From the NCBI GenBank assembly GCA_963556255.1, contig OY744616.1, positions 9,037,770 through 9,101,769 of the forward strand: a DNA stretch of 64,000 nt. The letters run 5' to 3'. Positions 32,785 through 43,189 of the stretch are shown in pieces. Positions within the stretch are counted from its first letter, which is position 1. Each line of letters opens with the position of its first letter. Both the position numbers and the translations under genes were made by a program. A model generated the notes under the pieces. It was not told where the DNA came from and did no database searches. It worked only from the letters and a program-made list of their open reading frames with translations. This stretch comes from Allolobophora icterica. Its lineage: Eukaryota; Annelida; Clitellata; Crassiclitellata; Lumbricidae.

Positions 32785-32895
32785 GGTAGGCAGGTAGGTA
32801 GGTAGGTATGTAGGTAGGTAGGTAGGTAGGTAGGTAGGTAGGTAGGTAGGTAGGTAGGTAGGTAGGTAGGTAGGTAGGTAGGTAGGTAAGTAGGA
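32785..32895. repeat. (GTAG)n microsatellite
   Basis: About 27 units of AGGT/GTAG with few interruptions. Confidence 0.95.
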
Positions 32896-33007
32896 AGGTA
32901 AGCAGATAGATATGTTAGATAGCTAGGTTCGCAGGCAGGTAAGTTTGGGGAGACAGCCAGGTAACTCGCTTCTATACGAACTTTCTTAAGAGTGTATAAC
33001 TAGATTA

Positions 33008-33306
33008 ATGGATGGATGGATGGATGGATGGATGGATGGATGGATGGATGGATGGATGGATGGATGGATGGATGGATGGATGGATGGATGGATGGATGGA
33101 TGGATGGATGGATGGATGGATGGATGGATGGATGGATGGATGGATGGATGGATGGATGGATGGATGGATGGATGGATGGATGGATGGATGGATGGATGGA
33201 TGGATGGATGGATGGATGGATGGATGGATGGATGGATGGATGGATGGATGGATGGATGGATGGATGGATGGATGGATGGATGGATGGATGGATGGATGGA
33301 TGGATG
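33008..33306. repeat. Pure (GGAT)n, about 75 units
   Basis: An uninterrupted 299-bp GGAT/ATGG tract. All three plus-strand frames are open (Met-Asp-Gly-Trp) and all three minus-strand frames read His-Pro-Ser-Ile, because a 4-bp unit cycles through the frames. Purity at this length implies recent expansion. Confidence 0.98.
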
Positions 33307-33324
33307 TAGATAGATGGATGTAGA

Positions 33325-33400
<76 letters not shown>

Positions 33401-33450
33401 TAGATAGACAAACATACATACATACATACATACATACATACATACATACA
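33307..33450. repeat. GATA, GACA and CATA blocks
   Basis: Successive GATA (about 33322-33343), GACA (to about 33400) and CATA (33411-33450) arrays continue from the GGAT tract, each one base step from its neighbour. Confidence 0.95.
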
Positions 33451-34149
33451 GGCAGACACAGACAGACAGGCAAACAGACAGAATCACAGGCAAACAAGGG
33501 CGCATACAGGTTCCTGGGGCGTATGTCTATGCTCAAGTCAACTGGTCCGCATATATACATCGGTTATAAACACGTTAACATTTCGTGGACCGGCGCCGTA
33601 GGATTTAATGCATGACCCCGTGACCTCGTGCTGTTTTGGGTCACCCGTATGTAGTTAAACCACCCGGCCCAAAAGCACATCTTTGAAAGCTGCATAATTT
33701 AACAGACGCGTGCATAAATTATGCTACTTTACGGCCCTGCGAGGGTCCATGCTACCGTGGTCCGTGTTCCTGGCCTCTGGGATCGTAGATTAATTCGAGT
33801 AATATAGACCTGGCCAGGGAGATAAAACTGATGTATTTCTTGCGTGTAACTATGTCGGTCAGCCGCGGAAGGATATGACCCAGTATCCTGCAACCGCCTA
33901 TGGCGAAGGGATACATACAGCGCAGCGTTGATGCTGATGAGCGCAACGATTAAATGGCATCGGGTGCCGTAACACAACCGCTACTGCTGTGTGTTATGCC
34001 ATACGACTGCTGAGAACTGTTGAAACTTATTTCTGTCTTTGTTGCTGTAAGATGTCATTGAACTCTGGATCCACCCAAAGAAATAAAACAGCTCCGTCGG
34101 GATACGCACTTACGTAAATACACCCACAGGCATATATATATACAAGCGT
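33451..34149. other. Unassigned spacer
   Basis: No recognised gene or repeat. Confidence 0.35.
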
Positions 34150-34262
34150 ATGCAATGTGTAGCCTTAAACTCCCCCACTGCCCGTACTCTGTTAGTGCCA
34201 GACCCAACCCTGGATGTAAGAGGAGGGCGACGTTAATCATCTTTATTACGAAACAGCGTCGT
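34150..34262 (+). repeat. Dispersed retroposon family F, copy 2
   Basis: Shares AACTCCCCCACTG, GTGCCAGACCCAACCCTGGA and CAGCGTCGTTAAA with the other copies, with scattered changes. Confidence 0.72.
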
Positions 34263-34589
34263 TAAATAGCAACTAATCAACGTGCATAATATATTATGTA
34301 TTCGCAAAGTTCCCTCAGGAAGAGTAGCACACTGAGCCCAAATATATATGCGTATAGATATGTGTGTATAATACTGTATATATAATACTGTATATATATA
34401 TATATATACATGGATTTCCGTGTAATTATCACTAATTACTCTGATCATTAGCCTCTGGAGGCGGCAAGACTTAGTGCTGAAGTAATGGCCTAACAATTTG
34501 CCCTCGGAAGCAGAAATCTAAAAAGATGTCAATATAGATGTGCACAGTTTTCTAAAGATAGATGTTCCATCTGTAGATACATTATTCAG

Positions 34590-34690
34590 AGACCGAACGG
34601 CCTCGACCCCGCTTGTTTTTCAATGAATTGATCGTGTGATAGCTTCGACCCAGTGCTGTTGTCTTCACCCTGTCGGCCTTGCCTTGACAT
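34590..34690 (-). repeat. Dispersed repeat family D, minus copy
   Basis: Antisense of the CCATTGAAxAACAAGCxGGG and GAGGCCGTTCGGTC-type text of family D, degraded. Confidence 0.5.
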
Positions 34691-34801
34691 TGGAACGCAG
34701 TAAGTGACGTTTGGTTATGTGAAAACCTGCAACAACACTTGCCTAACTCGCCAGTTACGATAATATCATTCCGCTTCAATCGCGGCTGACCTAGTAACCC
34801 A

Positions 34802-35038
34802 TCATCCATCCATCCATCCATCCATCCATCCATCCATCCATCCATCCGTCCGTCCGTCCATCCAGCCATCCGTCCATCCATCCATCCGTCCGTCCATCCA
34901 TCCGTCCGTCCGTCCGTCCGTCCGTCCATCCGTCCGTCCATCCAACCATCCGTCCATCCATCCATCCATCCGTCCATCCATCCGTCCGTCCGTCCGTCCA
35001 TCCATCCATCCATCCATCCATCCATCCATCCATCCATA
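34802..35038. repeat. CCAT/CCGT tetranucleotide array
   Basis: Interleaved CCAT and CCGT units; the CCGT units mark CpG-containing variants. Frames are repeat artefacts. Confidence 0.95.
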
Positions 35039-35093
35039 CATCATATCCATCTACCCACCCAACCACCCACCCAGCCACCCAGCCCATACCCCC

Positions 35094-35291
35094 ATGCATG
35101 CATGTATGTATACGTATGTAATGTATGTATGTATGTATGTATGTATGTATGTATGTATGTATGTATGTATGTATGTATGTATGTATGTATGTATGTATGT
35201 ATGTATGTATGCATGCATGCATGCATGCATGCATGCATGCATGCATGCATGTATGTATGTATGTATGTATGTATGTATGTTATGTATGTAT
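35094..35291. repeat. ATGT and GCAT blocks left of Gypsy-2
   Basis: (ATGT)n, then (GCAT)n at about 35211-35250, then (ATGT)n again up to the left end of Gypsy-2. The final GTAT (35288-35291) equals the first four bases on the far side (42067-42070), a 4-bp target duplication in repeat context. Confidence 0.95.
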
Positions 35292-36178
35292 TGTTGAGAA
35301 CTTTTGTCGGGAGGTCGAATGGATGTCCTTAAGGCGTGTTTACGGCTTCCGCCGGTCGGCAGGAAGACTTATTGTACAGAATTGAACGACAAGTCACAGT
35401 TCTTTTTCCTTTCGTTTTACTATTCAGCTAACAAGTTCCTAAATTATACAGTGTAACGTAATTCTACATATATGTATATTTATTATGATATAATCACTCT
35501 ACGCTCTACTACTTCACCCTTTCTGTCCGAGTCCACTGTTTGGCTTCCACGATACCGTCAGTCTTCGTGACTATCGACTACCTGCTGTCATTGAACCCCT
35601 CGCAGTTCATGTCATGCCCGAATGCTGCCACTTCGACGTTCCTCGCAATAGTCGACTCGTTGCAGACGAACTTCCTCGTCGTTGTATACGCACTTCGTTT
35701 TAGACCGCTCTCTGTTCTTGACCGCAGCTCCGTTCTTCTACGCTCCCATGGCCTTCTCATGCTTCCTTATATAGTCTCTAACGGCTGTCTAGATTCGCCT
35801 GTTGGCCTAACTAGCGGCGGCCAAGTCTGTCTTAGCGGCAGTCAATAGACTGTCTTAGCGGCAGTCACATTTACTATTATGTCTGTATTAGCGGCAGTCA
35901 ACAGGTAGGCGGTCAAGTTGGCAGTCAAGTCTGTCCTAGCGGCAGTCAACAGGTAGGCGGTCAAGTTGGCAGTCAAGCCTGTCCTAGCGGCAATCAAATT
36001 GTCTTAGCGGCAGTCAAGCTGTCTTAGCGGCAGTCAAATTGGCCGCTATGTGCCTCGGTGCCTGCAGTGCGCTCGGCCCGTGTCTTCTTAGGCTGTCGGC
36101 TGAATGCAGCGGCGCGCACAAGGACGCCCAGACAAGCAGTAGGCTGTCATACCAGTCGAGGAGTCAACTTTCCTTACA
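35292..36178 (-). repeat. Gypsy-2 3' LTR
   Basis: 887 bp, TG...CA ends, offset 5888 bp from the 5' copy. 35820-36045 holds tandem units built on TAGCGGCAGTCAA and AGGCGGTCAAGTTGGCAGTC, a possible enhancer-like array by analogy with other LTRs. Confidence 0.95.
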
Positions 36179-36189
36179 TTTCCTCCCCC
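36179..36189 (-). other. Gypsy-2 polypurine tract
   Basis: On the minus strand GGGGGAGGAAA lies directly against the 3' LTR start, where plus-strand DNA synthesis is primed. Confidence 0.85.
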
Positions 36190-36747
36190 AGCACAATATG
36201 GCAGCCTCCCGGCTGCTTAATAATGTAACAAAATACCACCTATACAACAAAATAGTTGCGTCCTGCGATTAATATAACATGTTATTCGTTATCTTTCACT
36301 ATCAGCCTACGTTCTAAAAGCATTTAGTTACGCCACCGTCCGACAAATAATAACTACAGCGTCTCAAGTGTTCATAAGCAGCAGCTATATATATTATATA
36401 TTTATATATATATATAGATATATATAATTCTCAAAACATTAACATAGAATCCAATAACAAAACTACAGTGTCCTAATCGTTCATAAGGCAGCAGCTATAC
36501 ACACATATATATATGTGTAAATATATATTTATATCTTTATATATGTATTTACATATAGTTCGCAATACATTAACGTAGAAGCTTAGCCCGAACGCATCGT
36601 CCTACTATCAAACAATGAACACGTCTACATAGGCATACGTCGCCCGTTATTCTACTATTAAAATCTAATTCTCTACGGTTTATTTTCATCTACATAATTA
36701 GTTCAGTTCCGAAATGGTTATAAGGAAATACACAGAGGCATATACTT
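36190..36747 (-). other. Gypsy-2 3' untranslated region
   Basis: AT-rich, about 560 bp, with two similar segments containing GGCAGCAGCTATA (near 36379 and 36486) followed by TATATA runs. No frame with coding character. Confidence 0.6.
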
Positions 36748-37499
36748 CTACAGAGTTCCTTCGCCGTCCATGAATAAAACATCGTCCTCCTCGCTGTCGA
36801 CGTAGTGAATCTCAGGAGCGGGTGGAGAGGGTGGCGAGGGTTCGATTCCTGCCACTGATGGTGCAGGCGGTCCTGGCCCAGGCGACAGGCGGCGCACTCT
36901 CTCAGTAAACTCTGGTCTGGCAGGAGGTGGGCTAAGACCACGGAAGATCCCAGCGATGAGAGTGTCCGATACAAAAGGGTATCGCTGGGAAGCCAGTTCT
37001 ATAAAACGCGCCAGACTCATGAACTGGACTGAGAACTCCGCCACTGTTCGTACTCTGACAGTGCCAGTCCCAAGCCTGGATAAAGGAGGAGGGCGACGCT
37101 AATCATCTTTGTTATGACACAGCGTCGTTAAACTGAAACTACTAACTGGACTGAGGCCAGCGTCCATCGCGTCAGTTCTGCAATCTGATCTTCCTCAGCC
37201 CGTCTGGCGAAAAGATCTCCGTCAAGGTCTTCGAGCATGGACATGAGGGAAGGAGATAATTGAAAAGTACGCTCACCACTCTCCTCCCTCGATGAGATGT
37301 CCTCTTGTTGTTGATAGGAGCTGCTCGCAGCGACATCTATGCGCCCGTTTATGTCTGTTGTATTTTCGCTCCTTCCTTCCGTAACACTCCGAACGTGTCC
37401 TCTTGAAAAAGGGTGACAGCTTCTCATGTGCCGACTCAGCGATGAACTCCTATGGCGCCCTCGGTAAACTCTCCCGCAGACACGGCATGCTGACTCCAT
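36748..37499 (-). pseudogene. Gypsy-2 zinc-finger ORF, split by a family F insertion
   Basis: It starts at ATG 37499, 7 bp after the pol stop and in another frame; the frame itself is open from about 37520. The first ~118 codons give a C2H2/BED-like finger, SACRVCGRVY...LSRHMRSCH (C5, C8, H24, H29), then a Ser/Gln-rich and acidic part. A 110-bp retroposon interrupts it at 37034-37143; the second half (98-residue frame, 37044-36748) continues with FMSLARFIEL, a Pro-rich linker and an acidic tail EDDVLFMDGEG. The target duplication encodes the same SVQ residues on both sides, showing the two parts were one ORF of about 209 codons. Insert plus duplication is 122 bp, which shifts the frame, so this copy is broken. 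I do not recognise the protein. A zinc finger followed by an acidic region would suit a DNA-binding or tethering factor, but this is inference. Confidence 0.75.
37034..37143 (+). mobile_element. Family F retroposon inserted in the Gypsy-2 zinc-finger ORF
   Basis: A 110-bp copy starting AACTCCGCCACTG and ending AACTGAAACTACT is flanked by the exact 12-bp duplication AACTGGACTGAG (37022-37033 and 37144-37155). Long, variable target duplications are typical of LINE-mediated retroposition. This is the best-delimited copy of the family in the window. Confidence 0.9.
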
Positions 37500-37506
37500 G
37501 GCTGTT

Positions 37507-40500
37507 TTAATTCGTATGCGCTAGACTCAAGAACTGTTTCCTCATTTCCTTTGGAATCACAAGTTGCATTTCTCCGTCAAACGTCTTTCTACACAGAACG
37601 TCATCTCTAATGTGAAGTTTCTCGCGCTGAAACCAATATGTCTTGATAATGCCATTCTCGTGCTGGATTTCCTCGAGTCCCGGTGGACCGTCGGGTTCCT
37701 CTAACCACCTCCTTACTATGCTAAGGTCGGGGTCCCTTTTCTGCGCTTCCGTCAATGTGATCGGTTCGGCCGAGACAGCAGTATCGTTCATTTCGCTTTC
37801 CTCTACCTGCCGTTCCCCTTCTCGCGCCGCCGCTACAAGCAGTACTTCATCCTCAATTCCGCATTGGCGACATGGTTTCCTTGATAAAGCATCCGCATTT
37901 CCGTGCTTAAGTCCCGGGCGATGCACTATTTCAAAGTCGAATTCTGCCAGACGTTCCAGCCATCTTCCTTGTTGCCCGATCGGTTCTGGCGTCCTTTGAA
38001 GCCATTGCAAGGCCGCATGATCCGTTCTCAATGTGAAGTGGCGGCCCAGGAGGTGCTGTCGAAATTGCCCGGTGAAGTATACTACAGCCAACAACTCTTT
38101 GCGCGTGACACAGTACCTCTTTTCAGCCGAGGACAGAAGACGACTTCCATATGCGATGACCCGCTCCATTCCATCTTGCTTCTGCGACAGAACTGCACCA
38201 ATACCGTAGTCGGAGGCGTCGCAGTCCAGGATGTACAGCTCATTGTCTCTCGGCAGCCCTAGGACAGGAGCTCCGGTTAATAGCGCCTTCAGGTGGTCGA
38301 ATGCTGCTTGACACGCGTCATCCCACTGAAACCGATGGTTCTTTCGCGTCAGGGCGAAGAGCGGAGTTGCAACCTTGGAGAATCCGTTGATGAACTTCCG
38401 GTAATACGAACACAGCCCCAAAAACGCCCGCAGTTCTCGAAGACTATTTGGAGTTGGCCAGGATACCACATCTCGTACCTTAGCAGGATCCACCGCAATT
38501 CCGCTGGGTGTGACAATATGTCCCAGAAATGCCACGGTCCTTCTCATAATCTGGCACTTTGAAGGTTTTAGCTTGAGGTGTGCCACTCGGAATCGTTGCA
38601 AGACGTCCCTCATTCGTTCGATGTGCTGTTTCGGATTGCTGGAGAACACGATAATGTCGTCGAGATAAACCAGACATGTCTCGAAGTTTAACCCGGACAG
38701 TACGACGTCCATTAGTCTCTGAAAAGTCCCGGGAGCGTTGGACAGGCCAAAGGGCATGACGCGCCATCTGAACGTTCCTCTTCTAGTAACGAAAGCTGTT
38801 TTGTCCGCGTCCGCCGAATTCATGGCCACCTGATGGTATCCGCTGCGTAGATCTAACGTACTGAACCAACACGCACCAGACAGCGCATCCAGACAGTCAT
38901 CTACTCTGGGCAGTGGGTACGAGTCCTTCTTGGTTATTGCGTTCAGCTGCCGATAATCTATACAGAATCGAACCGACCCATCCTTCTTCTTGGCCAAAAC
39001 CACGTTAGCCGCCCACTCGCTGGTAGCGGGTTCGATAATCTCATCAGACAGCATCTGTTGCAAATGTTCGTCTATTACTGCCTTGTACACGTGCGGTTGT
39101 CTGCGCAATGGCTGCCTGACAGGTGCTGAATTTCCCGTATCGATGCGGTGTTTGCAGACATCTGTTCGACCCAAATCACCCTCTCCTCTCGAGAATACAT
39201 CAGAAAATTCCTCCAGCAGCTGTTGAAGGCCATCCCTGTCCTTTTTCGGCAATTCGGGGGAGATCTCCTTCATGAGTTCTTCCACCAGCGAGGCCCTCAA
39301 CGTACTAACCTCATTCTGTGTTGATGCGGGTGTTACTTCTACTTCCACAGGATGCAGGTTACCCAGGAACTGATCCTCTAGTAATTTCACTGGACGGTCG
39401 TTAAGGTTGATAATTCGTACTGGCATCTTCGACGTGTCGTCATCGAAGACCATCCTTGCCAGCCGAATTCCCGGTTCAATCTCTCTTGTCTCCGTCATCC
39501 AAGCCGACGCTATCTGGTTTGGGTTTCCGCCAACCGCTTTGCCCAAAACCTCTTGCTGGGATCTTGGCGCGATGGTTATTTCCTCTGCGACTTGGATTCG
39601 CCTACACCAAGACTGTCCATTACCCTTGACCAAATTAATTCGATGGCGACCCAAAAATAGAGCCCCGGTTCCGAATCCCAACCTACAGCGATGCTGTCGG
39701 AGCCAATCCATCCCTAGCATCACTTCAGTAACCTGGTCAGAAATCAAGAAGGTTGTCTTAATGTCTAATCCCCTGCGGACCTTGAGGGGAACTTGCACTT
39801 CGCCTAACACCCGTATTCCAGATCCATTTGCTGCGAAAAGAGTTCGCGTGCTTCTTTGCCAAGCCAGACCGTGAACTATTGTAGAAGGCACAAGACTCAC
39901 CTCAGATCCCGTGTCAATTAGGCACTGTTGGAAGTTACCGTTGATTGTCCCTTTGATGTATATAGCGTTCTTTGTGTCGCCATTGGTTGTGTGTCTGGTG
40001 TTGTGGTTGACCACTGCTTCGTCTGCTGCCGCCATGTTGACATTGTTCGGGTTCGGAGGTCTTCGCGTACGGCATTCTCTGGATATGTGCCCTGGCTTCT
40101 CGCAGTTATAGCAGACGATCGGCTTTCTTCTTGCCTGCGCGTCGGGAAAACGGCTCTCGGTGTGGGCGGTTGTTGTCTGCGTCGGTTGTTTCCTTAGGTC
40201 ACTCAGTTGCCTCTCGATCTTCGATTCCATCCATTGTTGCCATTGCTTCTGTGAGTCCTGTTGCGCTGCGAAGAAACTGCTCAGCTGTGCTTGAATCTGG
40301 GTATTGACGTCCACTTCTTGTGTACCTCTTACGCGATTATGCGGCCTTCTTTGTTCCTCTGGTTCCCGCATCCGTTGATACGCGTCCATCCGTAGAGCGA
40401 TACGATAGGCCTCATCCAACGTTCTCGGCTCTCTTTCGCGTACCTTCAAGGACAGTTCTCGATCACGGAGTGCCTCCAAAAACGCATCACGGGCTATTAT

Positions 40501-41139
40501 CTCTGTCGTCTCGCTGGATGGCACCGGATATGCCAAGACTACCAACCTTCGGACGTCGTGCAGCAGATCACTCAAACTCTCTTCCATTCGTTGACGGCGG
40601 TAGTACAGTTGGGTTCGAAAAGTTTCCGCTTGACCTTCGACCCCATACCTTTGACGAAGTCTCTCAACCAGTTCCTCGTATGTGACGTCTGCTTTGGACC
40701 CATAGTCCCACAGTAGCTGCGTCGCCGCCTTCTCTAATGCACACCGTAGAAAATCAGTCCTATCCGCTGCTGACCACTGATTATGTGCTGCACATACCTC
40801 AAACTGTGTAAGGAACGATTCGAATGACCCGGTACCGTCAAATTTACCCGGCTTCATCGTCATCTTTCTGGAGGTGGCAATCTGGAGCGTATCGGCCCTC
40901 TCGTCGGTCCTCCTTTCCGTCGACTTCTTTTGTCTGCCTGTCGCTTCTGTTGCGTTCTCGAAATCGATGCTCTCCAGAAAACTTCTCGGTTCGCGTTCGG
41001 GTGTTCGCACAAGACCGGCAAACGGCACTGGTGTTGCAGTTATTCTTCCCGGTGTTGAACTTGTTGGCTGAACAGCTGCGGTGTCGCCCACATCTACCAG
41101 TGAGTAGATGATCGTGTTGTTGTCGTCCATTCCGTCCAT
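37507..41139 (-). CDS. Gypsy-2 Gag-protease-RT-RNase H polyprotein (1210 residues)
   Basis: Encodes Gag core (about residues 94-255, starting near KPGKFDGTGSFESF), CCHC knuckle CYNCEKPGHISREC near 343-356, aspartic protease LIDTGSE near 408, RT with YLDD near 825, and RNase H starting ILDCDAS near 971. It ends with the linker and the first residues of the integrase zinc finger, FLSLAHTN, then TAA. Only the first His of the HHCC finger is present; the catalytic core and C-terminal domain are absent. All other catalytic motifs look intact, so the product could make cDNA but not integrate it. Start: first Met, 21 bp after the primer site, outside the LTR, unlike Gypsy-1. Confidence 0.93.
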   Translation of the reverse strand: MDGMDDNNTIIYSLVDVGDTAAVQPTSSTPGRITATPVPFAGLVRTPEREPRSFLESIDFENATEATGRQKKSTERRTDERADTLQIATSRKMTMKPGKFDGTGSFESFLTQFEVCAAHNQWSAADRTDFLRCALEKAATQLLWDYGSKADVTYEELVERLRQRYGVEGQAETFRTQLYYRRQRMEESLSDLLHDVRRLVVLAYPVPSSETTEIIARDAFLEALRDRELSLKVREREPRTLDEAYRIALRMDAYQRMREPEEQRRPHNRVRGTQEVDVNTQIQAQLSSFFAAQQDSQKQWQQWMESKIERQLSDLRKQPTQTTTAHTESRFPDAQARRKPIVCYNCEKPGHISRECRTRRPPNPNNVNMAAADEAVVNHNTRHTTNGDTKNAIYIKGTINGNFQQCLIDTGSEVSLVPSTIVHGLAWQRSTRTLFAANGSGIRVLGEVQVPLKVRRGLDIKTTFLISDQVTEVMLGMDWLRQHRCRLGFGTGALFLGRHRINLVKGNGQSWCRRIQVAEEITIAPRSQQEVLGKAVGGNPNQIASAWMTETREIEPGIRLARMVFDDDTSKMPVRIINLNDRPVKLLEDQFLGNLHPVEVEVTPASTQNEVSTLRASLVEELMKEISPELPKKDRDGLQQLLEEFSDVFSRGEGDLGRTDVCKHRIDTGNSAPVRQPLRRQPHVYKAVIDEHLQQMLSDEIIEPATSEWAANVVLAKKKDGSVRFCIDYRQLNAITKKDSYPLPRVDDCLDALSGACWFSTLDLRSGYHQVAMNSADADKTAFVTRRGTFRWRVMPFGLSNAPGTFQRLMDVVLSGLNFETCLVYLDDIIVFSSNPKQHIERMRDVLQRFRVAHLKLKPSKCQIMRRTVAFLGHIVTPSGIAVDPAKVRDVVSWPTPNSLRELRAFLGLCSYYRKFINGFSKVATPLFALTRKNHRFQWDDACQAAFDHLKALLTGAPVLGLPRDNELYILDCDASDYGIGAVLSQKQDGMERVIAYGSRLLSSAEKRYCVTRKELLAVVYFTGQFRQHLLGRHFTLRTDHAALQWLQRTPEPIGQQGRWLERLAEFDFEIVHRPGLKHGNADALSRKPCRQCGIEDEVLLVAAAREGERQVEESEMNDTAVSAEPITLTEAQKRDPDLSIVRRWLEEPDGPPGLEEIQHENGIIKTYWFQREKLHIRDDVLCRKTFDGEMQLVIPKEMRKQFLSLAHTN

Positions 41140-41159
41140 GTTTCCACGATGTTGAATGC

Positions 41160-41178
41160 GACCCCACTTCTGGTACCA
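41160..41178 (-). other. Gypsy-2 primer-binding site (tRNA-Leu type)
   Basis: Minus strand TGGTACCAGAAGTGGGGTC, one base after the 5' LTR. The first 18 bases equal the Gypsy-1 site, so both use the same tRNA primer. Confidence 0.85.
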
Positions 41179-41179
41179 A

Positions 41180-42066
41180 TGTTGAGAACTTTTGTCGGGA
41201 GGTCGAATGGATGTCCTTAAGGCGTGTTTACGGCTTCCGCCGGTCGGCAGGAAGACTTATTGTACAGAATTGAACGACAAGTCACAGTTCTTTTTCCTTT
41301 CGTTTTACTATTCAGCTAACAAGTTCCTAAATTATACAGTGTAACGTAATTCTACATATATGTATATTTATTATGATATAATCACTCTACGCTCTACTAC
41401 TTCACCCTTTCTGTCCGAGTCCACTGTTTGGCTTCCACGATACCGTCAGTCTTCGTGACTATCGACTACCTGCTGTCATTGAACCCCTCGCAGTTCATGT
41501 CATGCCCGAATGCTGCCACTTCGACGTTCCTCGCAATAGTCGACTCGTTGCAGACGAACTTCCTCGTCGTTGTATACGCACTTCGTTTTAGACCGCTCTC
41601 TGTTCTTGACCGCAGCTCCGTTCTTCTACGCTCCCATGGCCTTCTCATGCTTCCTTATATAGTCTCTAACGGCTGTCTAGATTCGCCTGTTGGCCTAACT
41701 AGCGGCGGCCAAGTCTGTCTTAGCGGCAGTCAATAGACTGTCTTAGCGGCAGTCACATTTACTATTATGTCTGTATTAGCGGCAGTCAACAGGTAGGCGG
41801 TCAAGTTGGCAGTCAAGTCTGTCCTAGCGGCAGTCAACAGGTAGGCGGTCAAGTTGGCAGTCAAGCCTGTCCTAGCGGCAATCAAATTGTCTTAGCGGCA
41901 GTCAAGCTGTCTTAGCGGCAGTCAAATTGGCCGCTATGTGCCTCGGTGCCTGCAGTGCGCTCGGCCCGTGTCTTCTTAGGCTGTCGGCTGAATGCAGCGG
42001 CGCGCACAAGGACGCCCAGACAAGCAGTAGGCTGTCATACCAGTCGAGGAGTCAACTTTCCTTACA
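41180..42066 (-). repeat. Gypsy-2 5' LTR
   Basis: 887 bp, the upstream LTR, expected to hold the promoter. It carries the TAGCGGCAGTCAA tandem array at about 41708-41933. I saw no differences from the 3' LTR. Confidence 0.95.
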
Positions 42067-42262
42067 GTATGTATGCATGCATGCATGCATGCATGCATGC
42101 ATGCATGCATGTATGTATGTATGTATGTATGTATGTATGTATGTATGTATGCATGCATGCATGCATGCATGTATGTATGTATGTATGTATGTATGTATGT
42201 ATGTATGTATGCATGCATGTATGTATGTATGTATGTATGTGTGTATGTATGCATATATATAT
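42067..42262. repeat. GCAT and ATGT blocks right of Gypsy-2
   Basis: Alternating (GCAT)n and (ATGT)n blocks continue the array interrupted by Gypsy-2, then a short TATATA run. Confidence 0.95.
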
Positions 42263-42429
42263 ATGTATGTCGTATTACAAACATAGATACATGCGTGCAT
42301 GTATAAATGAACACAATTAACTATATTGGTAAGAGCGTATATGGACTGCGTCCCATATTCCTCTGTATATGAGAGCATTCTGATCGTTGTTCACCTCCCG
42401 ATGGTGGCTTACTTCAGAGATTTAAATCT

Positions 42430-42780
42430 ATAGGCCTAGCACGGTCCGTACACGGGGAACTTAAATGCCGTGACACCCATTCAAACGGGCAGCGATGGTG
42501 AAGGATCTCACCCGATCAATTCATTGAACATTGAGCAGGGTCGAGGCCATACGGTTGCCTTAGCACGATCCGTATACGCGGGGACCTTAACACTGTAACG
42601 ATGAGCTGCATTGATTTCCCAGTCACGTTTAGTACACTCTCGTCGTTAAAGTGTTAATTAAATGGCGTGGCTCCCATTCAAACGGGCAGCGGTGGTGAAG
42701 GATCTCACCCCGATCAATATTATTCACTGGAAAATGAGGAGGAGGAGGAGGCCATACGCCCCTCTAACGTTTACGTTTAC
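42430..42780 (+). repeat. Dispersed repeat family D, cluster of three partial copies
   Basis: Copies start near 42430, 42555 and 42650, with the shared phrases CCCATTCAAACGGGCAGC, GGTGAAGGATCTCACCC and GAGGCCATACG. The middle copy keeps only the GCACGATCCGTATACG part. Confidence 0.62.
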
Positions 42781-42838
42781 ATTTGCATTTTACAACTGAA
42801 TTTGAAGACTGTAATATTAAAGCAGATATGATATATCT

Positions 42839-42840
42839 GG

Positions 42841-42903
<63 letters not shown>

Positions 42904-42940
42904 CTATATATAATATATAATATATATATATTATGCAAAA
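42839..42940. repeat. (TA)n tract
   Basis: About 58 bp of TA dinucleotide followed by imperfect TATAATATA text. Confidence 0.9.
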
Positions 42941-43189
42941 ATGTTTCTGGTGTGTACGTCCACCGAAACGGTTCCTGTGTTGGAACCTCCACCGAAACGC
43001 TTACAGTTTTGTGCTGGAACCTCGACAAGCCCTAACGCACAGTCGCTGAGCGCCATCGAAAGATGGTCTGTCGTGCGATCGTGTGTTTACTGCTGAGCCT
43101 TGAAGGAAGGAGGACAATATATCATATTCAATCAAATACTTCATCTTTATTTGCACTACGCAGGATTAACTGAACCATTGTATAGTCCT

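Larger units (their letters stand above)
35292..42066 (-). mobile_element. Gypsy-2: Ty3/Gypsy element without integrase (6775 bp)
   Basis: Minus-strand element bounded by 887-bp LTRs (TGTTGAGAAC...TTTCCTTACA on the plus strand), with a tRNA-Leu-type primer site, a gag-protease-RT-RNase H frame and a polypurine tract. Where integrase should follow, the frame stops and a different zinc-finger ORF begins 7 bp later. The LTRs look identical by eye, so integration was recent despite the missing enzyme. Its sequence resembles Gypsy-1 in gag and RT but is clearly a separate family. Confidence 0.95.
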
